This document shows, in pieces, positions 1-9,080 of a stretch of 64,000 nucleotides of DNA. Each line of letters starts with the position of its first letter. The stretch's first letter is position 1. The position numbers were made by a program, and so were the translations under genes. Origin of the DNA: Hypholoma sublateritium FD-334 SS-4 (lineage: Eukaryota > Basidiomycota > Agaricomycetes > Agaricales > Strophariaceae); NCBI GenBank assembly GCA_000827495.1, contig KN817544.1, positions 186,001 through 250,000 on the forward strand. The letters run 5' to 3'. A model generated the notes under the pieces. It had not been told where the DNA came from, did no database searches, and was given only the letters and a program-made list of their open reading frames with translations.

Positions 1-552
1 ATCAAAGAGCTCGCCGGCNTCGTGAAAGGTCTTGCCGAAGAAACAGTTGGGCTGAGGGAAGCAGTTGGTAAAGTAGTCGAGCAAAACAATCGGACAAATA
101 AGATGATCAAGGTGAGTTCAGGTTCTGGTTGGACNTAGACGNGGTACTGAAATCTTCAACCTTCCTAGGACCTGTCAGAAAACTGCATGACCTGTCCTGC
201 CTGTTTTGAAACCATGCGGTCCCCACATACGTGAGTTCACTGGCCCNGTCTGCGTTTCCTAGGCTNAAAACTTCTTTCCACTAGCCTACACCCCTGTGGG
301 CATACGCTATGTCAGACNTGTCTGACACAGTGGTTCTGGCAGGCCCGGCAAAAAGGCATAGAGAAATCGTCCCGACCTGTATATGGCTGTCCTTATTGCA
401 GACAGATCATCCGAGGCGCTCCGACAAGGGTCCTGGCCATGAAGGATCTGTCNGAGCTTTTTGCAACTTTCAATGGTGAAGCGATTCCCCAACAACCTCT
501 GGGNNCAAGCTCGTATAATCCCTGGTTGCTATTCTTCCCACCACCCTCCTGA
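1..552 (+). CDS. RING-finger protein, 3' part (coiled coil + RING-HC)
   Basis: Three exons can be read: 1-111, 169-230 and 285-552, with introns 112-168 and 231-284 that both start GTGAGT and end TAG. Spliced, they give 146 residues with no internal stop; the 5' part lies outside the window. The first exon is a charged, heptad-like coiled coil. The join then makes a canonical RING: CPACFETMRSPHT, followed by PCGHTLCQTCL and later CPYCR, so all the expected Cys/His positions are present. Coiled coil followed by RING is a common Agaricomycete architecture. Such proteins are presumed E3 ubiquitin ligases; the substrate is unknown. Ambiguous bases fall in coding positions 19, 318, 453 and 504-505 but none forces a stop. 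The family call is by motif only. Confidence 0.8.
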
Positions 553-965
553 AATGTTATATAACCTCNCTTTCTTNGTAAATTTCTTGTACCTGTTTTG
601 CCAATAANTTACTGAAGATATCAAAACCCAATGCCCAACTTAGTTACATTTCATTGGTAAGGAGATACATGGCTCGTGGACATCAATCATGAAGACCGGA
701 GAGTGGGGCGGGGAAGGCGACCCCGCTGTTTCCCCTCATCCCCTCAGGCGACCCTTGTCTCCATACGCTGCATTAGATGTGCCATCCATCGCTATCATCA
801 TCAGCGATCGCATTGGCTTCACGGCTTGGCGGTGTCGTCGTCGTCAGCATGGTAGTGGAAAGTAAGCACAGCCACCATCAAGAGCGCTGATAATTCCTTA
901 ACGCTGTCTCAACGCAATCTCAACGACTAAAAATAGTTATACCCAACTGTAAGGCTATTAATAAA
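553..965. other. Intergenic, no gene seen
   Basis: This stretch of about 410 bases separates the RING gene from the minus-strand ORF that ends at 966. It has three further ambiguous bases (569, 577, 608). I see no convincing exon, repeat or RNA gene in it. Confidence 0.5.
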
Positions 966-1721
966 CTAGGTAGTTCCGGTATACGACATAGTTAAATGAG
1001 ACCGAAGCAAGGTGGAAGATGGATAATAGGACAGCAGACGATTGGATGCAGGTGCCTTACAAAGCCTGATAAGTGGTTGATTCCCCTGTGAGATGATGAT
1101 ACTCACCGACATAGCATAGCACCAGGAAGCGGCTTGTCTTGACACTCCTGAGTTATGAGGTATGCTCCCCACAAAATAGAGCATCATCTCCAACATGAGA
1201 ATGCGGCCCTGCCAAAACCGGAGCTCTGACCCTATTGTTTCAAGCCAATTAGGCAAGATTTTCACGCTAGACTCCAAGCCCTCTGTGAATTGGTCAATAA
1301 TTACGGCAGGACTACTCCAGTAGTGCATCAAGAAGTTGGTAGTTTGTGGTACACGGATTTGGAGGGTCAATGTGAATACTCTTGAGGATGGTGGAGTAAC
1401 AACGAATCTCTGGCAAACGTTGGAGTCAGTGACTAGTGACTCCGGGAGATCCAGGTATACACTCACCTCTTTGCAACTCACTAAGATATTGAAGATACAT
1501 TCCACATCATCCTGCCATGATGCATATTCGCCAGACGCGCCAAAGCTATATGGGTTTGTGGTAGGCGCCTTGGTATGCTTCTTCTCAACCTTGATCCACT
1601 CATCGATGGTGCCTGGGATTTTGTGCTTTATGCGGTATGCAATTTTATCATCGTAGGACATCCGTCTACAATGGCTGTGAATGAGTGGGTAGAAATCGTC
1701 ATTGCAGAGGCTTTTGTACAT
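966..1721 (-). CDS. Hypothetical protein, model uncertain
   Basis: A 251-codon open frame starts at an ATG at 1719-1721. Its first 85 or so residues look like real coding sequence: a basic stretch (YRIKHKIPGTIDEW), then an aromatic/acidic segment (YASWQDDVECIFNIL). A good donor (GTGAGT, minus strand near 1466) and several AG acceptors suggest the true gene is spliced and the downstream part of the long frame may include introns. I recognise no domain. Similar segments occur in lineage-specific Agaricomycete proteins that I know only as hypotheticals. The neighbouring genes are small and also unrecognised, and the region is repeat-rich, so a mobile-element origin is possible. Confidence 0.4.
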   Translation of the reverse strand: MYKSLCNDDFYPLIHSHCRRMSYDDKIAYRIKHKIPGTIDEWIKVEKKHTKAPTTNPYSFGASGEYASWQDDVECIFNILVSCKEVSVYLDLPESLVTDSNVCQRFVVTPPSSRVFTLTLQIRVPQTTNFLMHYWSSPAVIIDQFTEGLESSVKILPNWLETIGSELRFWQGRILMLEMMLYFVGSIPHNSGVSRQAASWCYAMSVSIIISQGNQPLIRLCKAPASNRLLSYYPSSTLLRSHLTMSYTGTT

Positions 1722-2082
1722 GTAGGAGAGATAGTTCAGCGGGAAAAAGAGACTCTGGCCTGGTTCATGGTCTGACCAGTGACAGGGCGACCAGTTCTTA
1801 TTACACCTATGTTTGACTCATGCATACTGACTACTGAGCCGTCTTGAGAAGTTCTGAAACATTAGAGAATGATGCGCACTGCGCAGCCTAGCGAGGAGCA
1901 GGGGCAATCCACCAAATTTGATCACTTGACTCGGACTGGGACTCGGAAGCGAATCTCAGTGACTAGTTGATCAAGGTGAGTGGGACAGCGGACTGACTCG
2001 CTGAAATAGCATAGACGCATCAGCGGAGCCAGGCTATCAGTTATGACTCTGTGGCAACTCTCTAAGTCTCGAGCTTGAAAGT

Positions 2083-2090
2083 TATAAATA
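2083..2090 (+). promoter_or_regulatory. TATA box
   Basis: TATAAATA lies 38 bases upstream of the ATG at 2128. It supports that ATG as the start of the small two-exon gene and implies a short 5' leader. Confidence 0.5.
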
Positions 2091-2127
2091 GCTTCTTTCT
2101 TCGTTCAAGGACTGGGAATAATTCAGA

Positions 2128-2652
2128 ATGGCAGGAAAATCATCTCGCAGCTATGTTCCACTCTACGATACCCAGCCTCAGTCACTTGAACAATCCAGGG
2201 AAGAAGAAAGCCTCTGGTATTTTCCAGCTATTAGAATTGCAGAAGAGGACGACTCCTTTGCAGATCTCACTGAACCACAGCGCCGAAGCATGAGCTCACA
2301 AGCAGCCAGCCTTGCCCTGGAAAACAACAAGCCATGTCAACTTAGTATGGAACATGCAGGAAGCAGCAAGAAGGTAGAAGCCTTTTGTTGTTATCTTTCA
2401 CATAAATTCAGTGCTCATTAAGAAACATAGCGCAGTAGATCAACATCGTCTCCCCTAACTGCAGGCGACAGCCTGAGGGCATTTAAAAAGACGCGCTTTC
2501 CATGTGGCAAGGAGATGCAGGAGGGGTGCTCTGAAGGCGTTGAGGCTGCTCTAGAAAGGGTGGAGAGGCTTATTGTTGAGGTGAGGGCGGATAGGCTTGA
2601 ACTCACAGAGATCATCAGAGAATTGCTCTTTGAACTTCGGAAAGGGCGTTGA
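2128..2652 (+). CDS. Small two-exon hypothetical protein (134 aa)
   Basis: Exons 2128-2344 and 2465-2652 join in phase 1 (A|GC) to give 134 residues and a TGA stop. The intron runs GTATGG to CTGCAG. The second exon has no start of its own, but it reads as coherent protein after the join: it ends in a charged amphipathic helix (VERLIVEVRADRLELTEIIR) that looks like a coiled coil. A TATA box stands 38 bases upstream. An alternative donor at 2374 would run into an immediate stop, which is why I prefer 2345. No family is recognised. It may be a lineage-specific or transposon-associated gene. Confidence 0.5.
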
Positions 2653-2961
2653 AGTGGAAAGCCAATTAAAGCATCATTGTTTACTGTTTGAATGATACAC
2701 TGGAGATACCCATAGTATTTACCCATTATTCCGACTGGTCTTCAACGCACTATTGCTTAGTCGGCCCAACGGCAAAGAAGCCGGCGCTGGTAATTTCACT
2801 AATCGATTGTGCAAATGCTTCATTCGCGAACCGTCGACATCGTTGGATGGTGCCAAAGATCTAATTTTAGATGTGGCGCATTTACTTAATTAGGTACCCT
2901 TAAATGCGTTGGTTTTCACGATTTTCACCACCGATTGCCTCCACGTCTAAAATTAGATCGT
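2653..2961. other. Intergenic with a 26-bp inverted repeat
   Basis: No gene is seen. The stretch contains two inverted copies of a 26-27 bp sequence, at about 2851-2877 and 2940-2966, centred on GATCTAATTTTAGA and separated by some 60 bases. The second copy abuts the left edge of inverted repeat A. Confidence 0.6.
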
Positions 2962-3805
2962 TGGCATCGCTTGCGCAAGACGCGCTCTTGCTTCCGCGCG
3001 CGCGCATTCCGTTCAGCCGCGGCGTCCGACTACACGAGCGGGCTTGAGGGCGACGCGCTTGAGACAATGAGTATGGGGAACAGGAAGGAGAAGGAGGGGC
3101 ACGGAGAGGGAGAGCGGGGTGAAGTTGAGGGAGGCGATGCACCGTACTGCCGCATAGCACGCACAAGCACAAGCACGAGTATAGGCCGAACATCTCCCCT
3201 CCCTCGCGTTCCCCACCCTCGCCGTGTCTCGCCCTCTCGCGCCCGCGGGCGGCAAGCCGAGTGTGCGCGACGCGACAAATATTGACTGGGCGGCAAGGTT
3301 GGGCGCGCTGATCGCGAGCGCGGCGGCGGAGGGGAGTGAGGTTCAGGGTGGTGAAGGTGGTCAGGTTGAGGTCGCGCACAAGGGCCAGACGGGCGCAAAC
3401 GAGGTGCGCCCATACTCTTCTATAAATTGCTCTCTATTAACACCACCCTCGCAGTTTCTGCACGATGCGGACCCACGCTCCTGCGTGACCTCGCTGCTCG
3501 CGCCGTGGCTCTGCGCAGTCATCGCCGCCGCCGCCGCCAACGACTCACCGTCATTTCTGAGGGACGCCATCAACTAATTCATATGGCTGCGTGGGCGGCT
3601 GCCGAGTCCTATCCCGCGCCCCCATCGCACCTCGCATGACGATCTCAAGCTGGCTGGGCGACGCGGTGACGCTGCGCGTGGGCAAGCGCATGGACGAGCA
3701 ACGCTGCGCAGGCTCATGGGCCCGCCGAGGATCCCGACACAGTCATGGTCGCGCCGCTCACAACCTGCGGCTGCTGAATAAATATAAATATCGCTTTGCG
3801 ACAGT
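2962..3805 (+). repeat. Long inverted repeat, copy A
   Basis: This GC-rich block is matched in inverted orientation by 5475-6232. Matching landmarks in order are: the CAAGACGCGCTC region near 2980; the TATAAATT at 3421 followed by a CGCC-rich run; and the segment from 3581 to 3790 ending in AATAAATATAAATA. Copy A carries about 70 bases (near 3040-3110) absent from copy B. Several overlapping ORFs exist in both strands, but none is clearly a gene. One possible short gene on the plus strand ends near 3577 and would use the 3421 TATA. The copies are clearly diverged, so this is not an assembly mirror. Confidence 0.75.
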
Positions 3806-3933
3806 ACAAGAAATGTAACAGAAATATAACAGGACCCCAGCTTACAAAAAAGGAAAAGAAGTCGGTGACAGCTGCTGCAGAAGTTAGACCGCGTCCTGTC
3901 CGCAACGGTACCGGGGGGACCGAATTCCCCTAG

Positions 3934-3943
3934 TATATAAATA
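3934..3943 (+). promoter_or_regulatory. TATA box
   Basis: TATATAAATA lies about 40 bases upstream of the ATG at 3974 and supports that start. Confidence 0.5.
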
Positions 3944-3973
3944 TTAAAACAAAGCCAGCCAGAATTCTCAATC

Positions 3974-4917
3974 ATGTATTCCGCACCACCACAGCTGCGA
4001 AATCCTCACGGACTTAATCACTGCATCGAATACCGCCCCGGGATGCAATACCCACAACCTCCGAATCTGCTCCCCGCTTCCCGAGCTCTGGGCGTGGGCC
4101 AGTGCATCGGACAAGGGCAGCCTCTTGACCACAGCATGGACACTCCCATTCCCTTCATGCAAAAGAGCCATCACGCGCATTTTCTAGAAGAAGTCCCTGG
4201 CTATTCCGCACAAGTAACACCGTTGCCGCCTGTATTGCAACCCCCCGCGCCGAAATTTCGTCCACTCAGAAGTCCTTCGGCTGCGGCACAATGAACGCAG
4301 ATCGCGCATCCATACGCGCGATTATTTGCCAAGAAGGACAACTCGGTTAAGCACCGGAGGGTATGGAATCATGCGCTGGAGAAATCCATTTTCGACCCAA
4401 TCCAATTGTAAGTCGACCATGTACGTCAATCGTTCAGTGGCACCTAGTCTGACTCGGATGACCTTTATTTTAGAACAAGTATGGGTGCACCTCAACGGCG
4501 CAAGATCTACACAGCGAGCTTAGAGGCGCATATTGACTGCCTTCATGGTAAATTGCTTGAGTATGTGAAGTTCTTTAGTCCCTTTGAACAACTAATAAAT
4601 TCTTCTGAATTTTAGCTTGGGCTGGTGGCCTGTGCCCTTCGAGACGTTGGAACCTTTCAGAGGGCTAAACTGTAAAACTGCAAAGGTATTTTCTTTCCTA
4701 GAAAGGTCTGGGCGATGTTGTGCTGGAAATCCCAACTTAATCTGCATGTAGAGCATGGTTTCGGGACTTCAGCGCGATGCTTCCCTACACAAGCTGAAGC
4801 TCTTGGAATTGGAAAAAGCAGTAAGTTCCCATTCCACAACAAGCCTAAGTCACTTCTCACCATCTCTTTCCATGATTTAAGAAACGTGATCTTCAGAAAT
4901 TGTCCTTCCAGACGTAG
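3974..4917 (+). pseudogene. Lineage-specific protein gene with in-frame TGA
   Basis: Five exons can be read: 3974-4407, 4474-4560, 4616-4685, 4752-4820 and 4882-4917. All junctions have GT/AG ends and consistent phase, giving a 232-codon frame that ends TAG. The only break is a TGA at 4292-4294. It sits in mid-frame between AAAQ and TQIAHPYARLFAKKD, and the reading resumes at once. From memory, Agaricomycete hypotheticals carry similar blocks: HPYARL-AKKD, then A-EAHID-LH, then PVPFE-LEP--GLN-KTAKSMV and a KLKLLELE helix. Their function is unknown to me. The TGA would be CGA after one C-to-T reversal in a CpG. The gene lies between the inverted repeats A and B, so it may be the cargo of an element. 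Confidence 0.6.
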
Positions 4918-5474
4918 GAGGTTGAGACTGGTGTATATCATGGGCTTGCACTGTCTGTCAGAGTGAGACTGTGACCAGGGCAGAATTATGCATAGTCGAT
5001 CTACTTCCAGTTTTGTTGTAGTACAAGCAACCATCAAGAATGTAACTGTTTGTAATATACATGCTGCAGAGACTACATATTAGGCGTCCCTGGGCCCATT
5101 ATTTGCCCTTATTGCCTAAAGGGGGTTTTTACCGATGTGGATGCTGTGATCTTGGTCCTAGAGCGCCGTCCACTGGCAGCAGTTGCTGTGGCCTTTAGGT
5201 GGGGTTATTTGCGTCCAGGAACCCACCTAACAGGTAAAATCGCTTCGATGATCCTCCACCCAAATCCATATATAGATATTAAATCGTCCATCCCTGAACG
5301 ATGGCAGCTCGATCTACCATCGCTCACAGATGGTTGGTCGTCTGGCTCCATCCGCACAATACCATCTCCATGATTTTCTGTGCTTAGCGCATGGGCTGTG
5401 GTGATTGTTTGTGCTTAGCATACATAACTTACATCTCAGTCGGTTTAATTAATTGTGGACGCAGAGGTACTGGG
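4918..5474. other. Spacer between gene and inverted repeat B
   Basis: About 560 bases with only short unconvincing ORFs. I see no gene or RNA here. Confidence 0.5.
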
Positions 5475-6232
5475 ATATATTTATGCAGCAACCTTTTGGC
5501 AACCTTCCGCAGATTACGAGCAGCGCGACCGTGTCGGCATCCTCGGCGGGCCTGGCATGAGCCTGCGCGGCGCTGCTCGTCCGTGCGCTTGCTCACGCGC
5601 AGCGCCGCCGCGTCGCCCAGCCAGCTTGAGCTCGTCATGCGCGGCGCGATGGATGGGGCCGCGGGATAGGGCTCGGCAGCCACCCACGCCGCCACATGAA
5701 TTGGTTAATAATGGCGTCCCTCAGAAATAACGGTGAGCTATCGGTGGCGGCGGCGGCGACGGCGGAGATGACTGCGCAGAACCGCGGCGCGAGCAGCGAA
5801 GTCACGCAGGATCTGCGAGGGCGGTGTTAATAGAGAGCAGTGAATTTATAGAAGAGTATGGGCGCACCTCGTTCGCACTGCCCACGCCCGTCAGGCCATT
5901 GTGCGCGACCTCAACCTGACCACCTTTACCACCCTGAACCCTATGTCACTCCGCCGCGGCGCTTGCGATCAGCGCGTCCAACCTTGCACGTACGTCCGCT
6001 GAGTCAAATTTTGTGGCGTCGCGCACACTCGGCACACCGCCCACGGGCGCAAGAGGGCAAGACACAGCAAGGGTGGGGCATGCGAGGGAGGGGGAATGTT
6101 GGGCCTGCGTGTGTGCTTGTGCGTGCTATGCAGCGGTATGCCGCGTCGCCGCCCATGTAGTCGGACGCCGCGGCTGAATGGCCCGGGAATGCGCGCGCGC
6201 GTAACCAGGAGCGCGTCTTGTGCAAGCGATGG
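5475..6232 (-). repeat. Long inverted repeat, copy B
   Basis: This is the inverted partner of copy A (2962-3805). Read on the minus strand it follows the same order: the GCGCGTCTTGTGCAAGCG region at the outer edge, the reverse of the TATAAATT near 5850, and the segment at 5490-5700 whose translation parallels copy A (SWLGDA-ALRV-KR-DEQR). Differences are spread over its length, including an indel of about 70 bases. A low-complexity CGG run occurs in both copies. Together A and B form a 3.3-kb structure with a 1.67-kb unique centre. Confidence 0.75.
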
Positions 6233-7599
6233 CGGAGCACGCAGATCCCGCGCCTGGTGGTGCCCACTGCCCAGTCGCCGCCTCGAGTGCCGCGCTGATC
6301 GAAAGTGAGTACATTGTGATCTTGAGGTCTATGATCTGCGGACATGGGTGTCGACAGGACGACGGGGTGGCTATGGGAGCCAAATTAGAGTCCACTCTGC
6401 AGGCGGGAGGAGAGGCGACGTACCTTGCGATCCAAATTGACGGTGGCCTTGCGCTTGTGCTTATCCGTGTAGAGCGAGCCCGACGGCGGCGCGGCGGGCA
6501 TGAGGCTGATGAGCGTCGCACACAGGACTGCAATGAGGTGCCGTGTCAGCTTGCGCTGCATAACGGAGAGCTTGTTCTCGCGTGGGCATGGGCAGATGGA
6601 AATGCTGCAAGGGTGCAAGAAAGGACATCGCCCAGGATATTCAAATCAGCGGCACAGCGAGTGGTGCAGCTGCATTGCAGTTGGGAGGTGTAACAGCGTG
6701 TCTCCTGCGCCTGTGCTTATGCAAGTCCCCACATCCTATCCATTGGAACGGCGGATATTGGCGTCCGCGTTTTCATCCTCGTTGTGTTTGTTGATAATTG
6801 ATATTGTCGTGGGCAGCAAATGCCTGGCCAGAGTAGGTCTCCAACTGCTAGACCAACGCGCACCTGGAGCGCTTTTTCTAGGCATATCCGTGGGATGAAA
6901 TACGGGGGGAGGAGAGATGCGAGACGAGTGCCGCTGCAAGCATATTGGAAAGGAATGGAGGCGCGCAAGAGGCACGAGGCGGAGTTAGAATGTGAAGAAA
7001 TAAATGTCGTAGAACACAGAAATTTGCATATCAATTCGCCAGTCTCTTGTTTAAAGATAGTAATTATATATTTGCGATGCAGATAATTACAGCTTTCAGG
7101 GAATGTATATTTGTTGGGGGGTTACAGCCAAGTTTAGTAAAGGTCAGACGATGGCTGCAACATCGCAAGATCCCAAGTAAGTTCCATGATGGCTTCCCCA
7201 GTGCCACCGCTATAGCTGCATTATTTCATGCAAAAACGTTAGTGGCAATTTGAGGGTTAAGTAGGCTGATGAAGGCTCTTGACTGCATGGCAAGATAGAG
7301 ATCATATTGCCCTGTTACGGATACATTGTTTAACATAAGTACTATAATATGATACAAATTTGTCAAATATGTTCAGGCGATACCCTGCGCACTTCGCAAT
7401 GAACCGCGATTCGGGGTTTGCATAATATTCTCAGTCGAAGGTCATCATGCAGTAAATTGTATACGAGTAGAATCTTGCTGGAATTGACCCTTGGGATAAA
7501 GCACGAAGGCGACGTTGACATGTGCTGGGGCAAATGGTAACATCAAAAAAGGCCCAGAATGCGGCATTGAGATGCGACCTGGGCATGCATAGTACACAC
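6233..7599. other. No confident gene; possible short secreted-protein exon
   Basis: Most ORFs here are short and overlap on both strands. On the minus strand, 6385-6561 could be a first exon: an ATG followed by RKLTRHLIAVLCATLISLMP, which resembles a signal peptide, and a GTACGT donor after a basic stretch. I could not find a convincing second exon, so it is not called as a gene. The rest, to 7600, is AT-richer and shows nothing I can name. Confidence 0.3.
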
Positions 7600-8460
7600 C
7601 ATGGCCGTTGGCAATCGATACTGGACTGCAAAGAGAGATGACGGCGTCATGAGCAGGCCAGAGCGCGCAGTAGTTGGTCCCAGGCGGGAGAGGAAGGGGT
7701 TGGGCGGGGCGGCGGTGTCTATAGGGGCACATGAAACATCCTGGTCGTCGGGAGCCGATGCCAGACGGCGGGGAGCGACAATGGCGTCGGGAAGGGGGCG
7801 GTGCGTGCCGTTAGTGATCGATAGCAGGACGGCGAGGACTGACGGTGGCGTCGAGACCATCGGTGGTTAGTGTCGGATGGCCGATGTATTTCGCATGTCG
7901 AGAGGCGCCCAGGGCCTTCCGAACAGCACTGTGCATGCTGCTGTTGCTCGATAGCAGGATGGCACGGTGTGACGGCAAAATTGAAGCCATCGGTGGTTGG
8001 GGTCAGGCAGCAGAGGTGCTGGCTGTGTTGAGAAGTGCATAGGGCTTTCCAAACGGTGGTGTGCATGCCGTTGGTGGTCGATAGCGGAACGACGAGGACT
8101 GACGGCTGCGTGGAGACCGTCGGTGGTTGGGGTCAGATGACGGAGGCGCTGGCTGTGTCAAGAGGCGCCTAGTGCCTTCCGAACGGTGCACCGTGCTGTG
8201 CATGTTGTTTAGTTGATAGCGAAGACAGATAGCGGCGTTGAGACTATCGGTGGTTGGTGTCAGACGGCGGAGGTATTGGACATGTCGAGAGGCTCCCAGA
8301 TCCTTTCAAACGGCACAGTGCATGTTGTTGCTCGATAGCAGGACGACAAGGAGTGACGGCGGTGTCTCGAAAGCCGTTGGTGATTTGTGTTGGATGGCAG
8401 GGATGTTGACGGCGTCGAGAGGCGCCCAGAGACCACCGGATTCCACCCCCTGGCGGACTT
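7600..8460 (+). repeat. Degenerate minisatellite, ~120-135 bp unit
   Basis: A unit recurs with the landmarks GATAGCAGGACG, then GACGGCGT-GAGACC-TCGGTGG, then TCGAGAGGCGCC, then CTTCCGAACGG. Clear unit starts are near 7821, 7951, 8081, 8215 and 8334, a spacing of about 119-134 bases. A more diverged copy may begin near 7617. Stop-interrupted ORFs of 60-115 residues in both strands across this block are by-products of the repeat. The degree of divergence suggests an old array. Confidence 0.75.
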
Positions 8461-9080
8461 CAACAGATACTGGGCGGCGGGAGTGATGTCAGCGTCGAGA
8501 GGAGACTAGGGGATGCGGAATGCACGCCCTGGTTGTTGATGGTTAATACCAGTGCAGTATGCACCAAGGTCGAGAGTACACCAGAGTGTACATGGCACAT
8601 GCCCTGGCCATTGACGGTCGACGGCGGACGGCGGACGTTGGTCAGAGGAACGGCGTTAAGAGGTGAAGATATAGCTTTATGTGGAAGGCTCGGAAGAGGA
8701 ATTGCAAAGACGTGCCTGTACGACGTGCGATGATGTCACATGACCCCTTTCCGCGGGCGCCGGGCTGGCCCGCGCCGCCGCGCGGGTTGCCTCACAAATA
8801 AGTACCCAAGAACTGTGGAGATTTGCCCAAGGCGCATGGTTGGGTATATAAATTTAGGTTATTGAAATTTGGTGGTAACCGCAGTGGATGCATCGCTGAG
8901 AGATGTGGCCAACGTCGCCGGGAGATGGGAGCGCGTGTTGTGAGATTAGCTATGGCCAGGCTTGCATTCATCTACTATGGAAGACAGGAAGAAGCCAAGG
9001 AGACCTGCTGAGGGCAAGCATGACAGGGGATGGTGTCCTGTGGTCAAAAGTATGAAGATGAATTCAACTGCGCCGAACGC
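8461..9080. other. Intergenic, no gene seen
   Basis: The edge of the minisatellite grades into unique sequence, with a short GC-rich, CG-dense segment near 8750-8800. No exon or RNA gene is supported. Confidence 0.5.
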
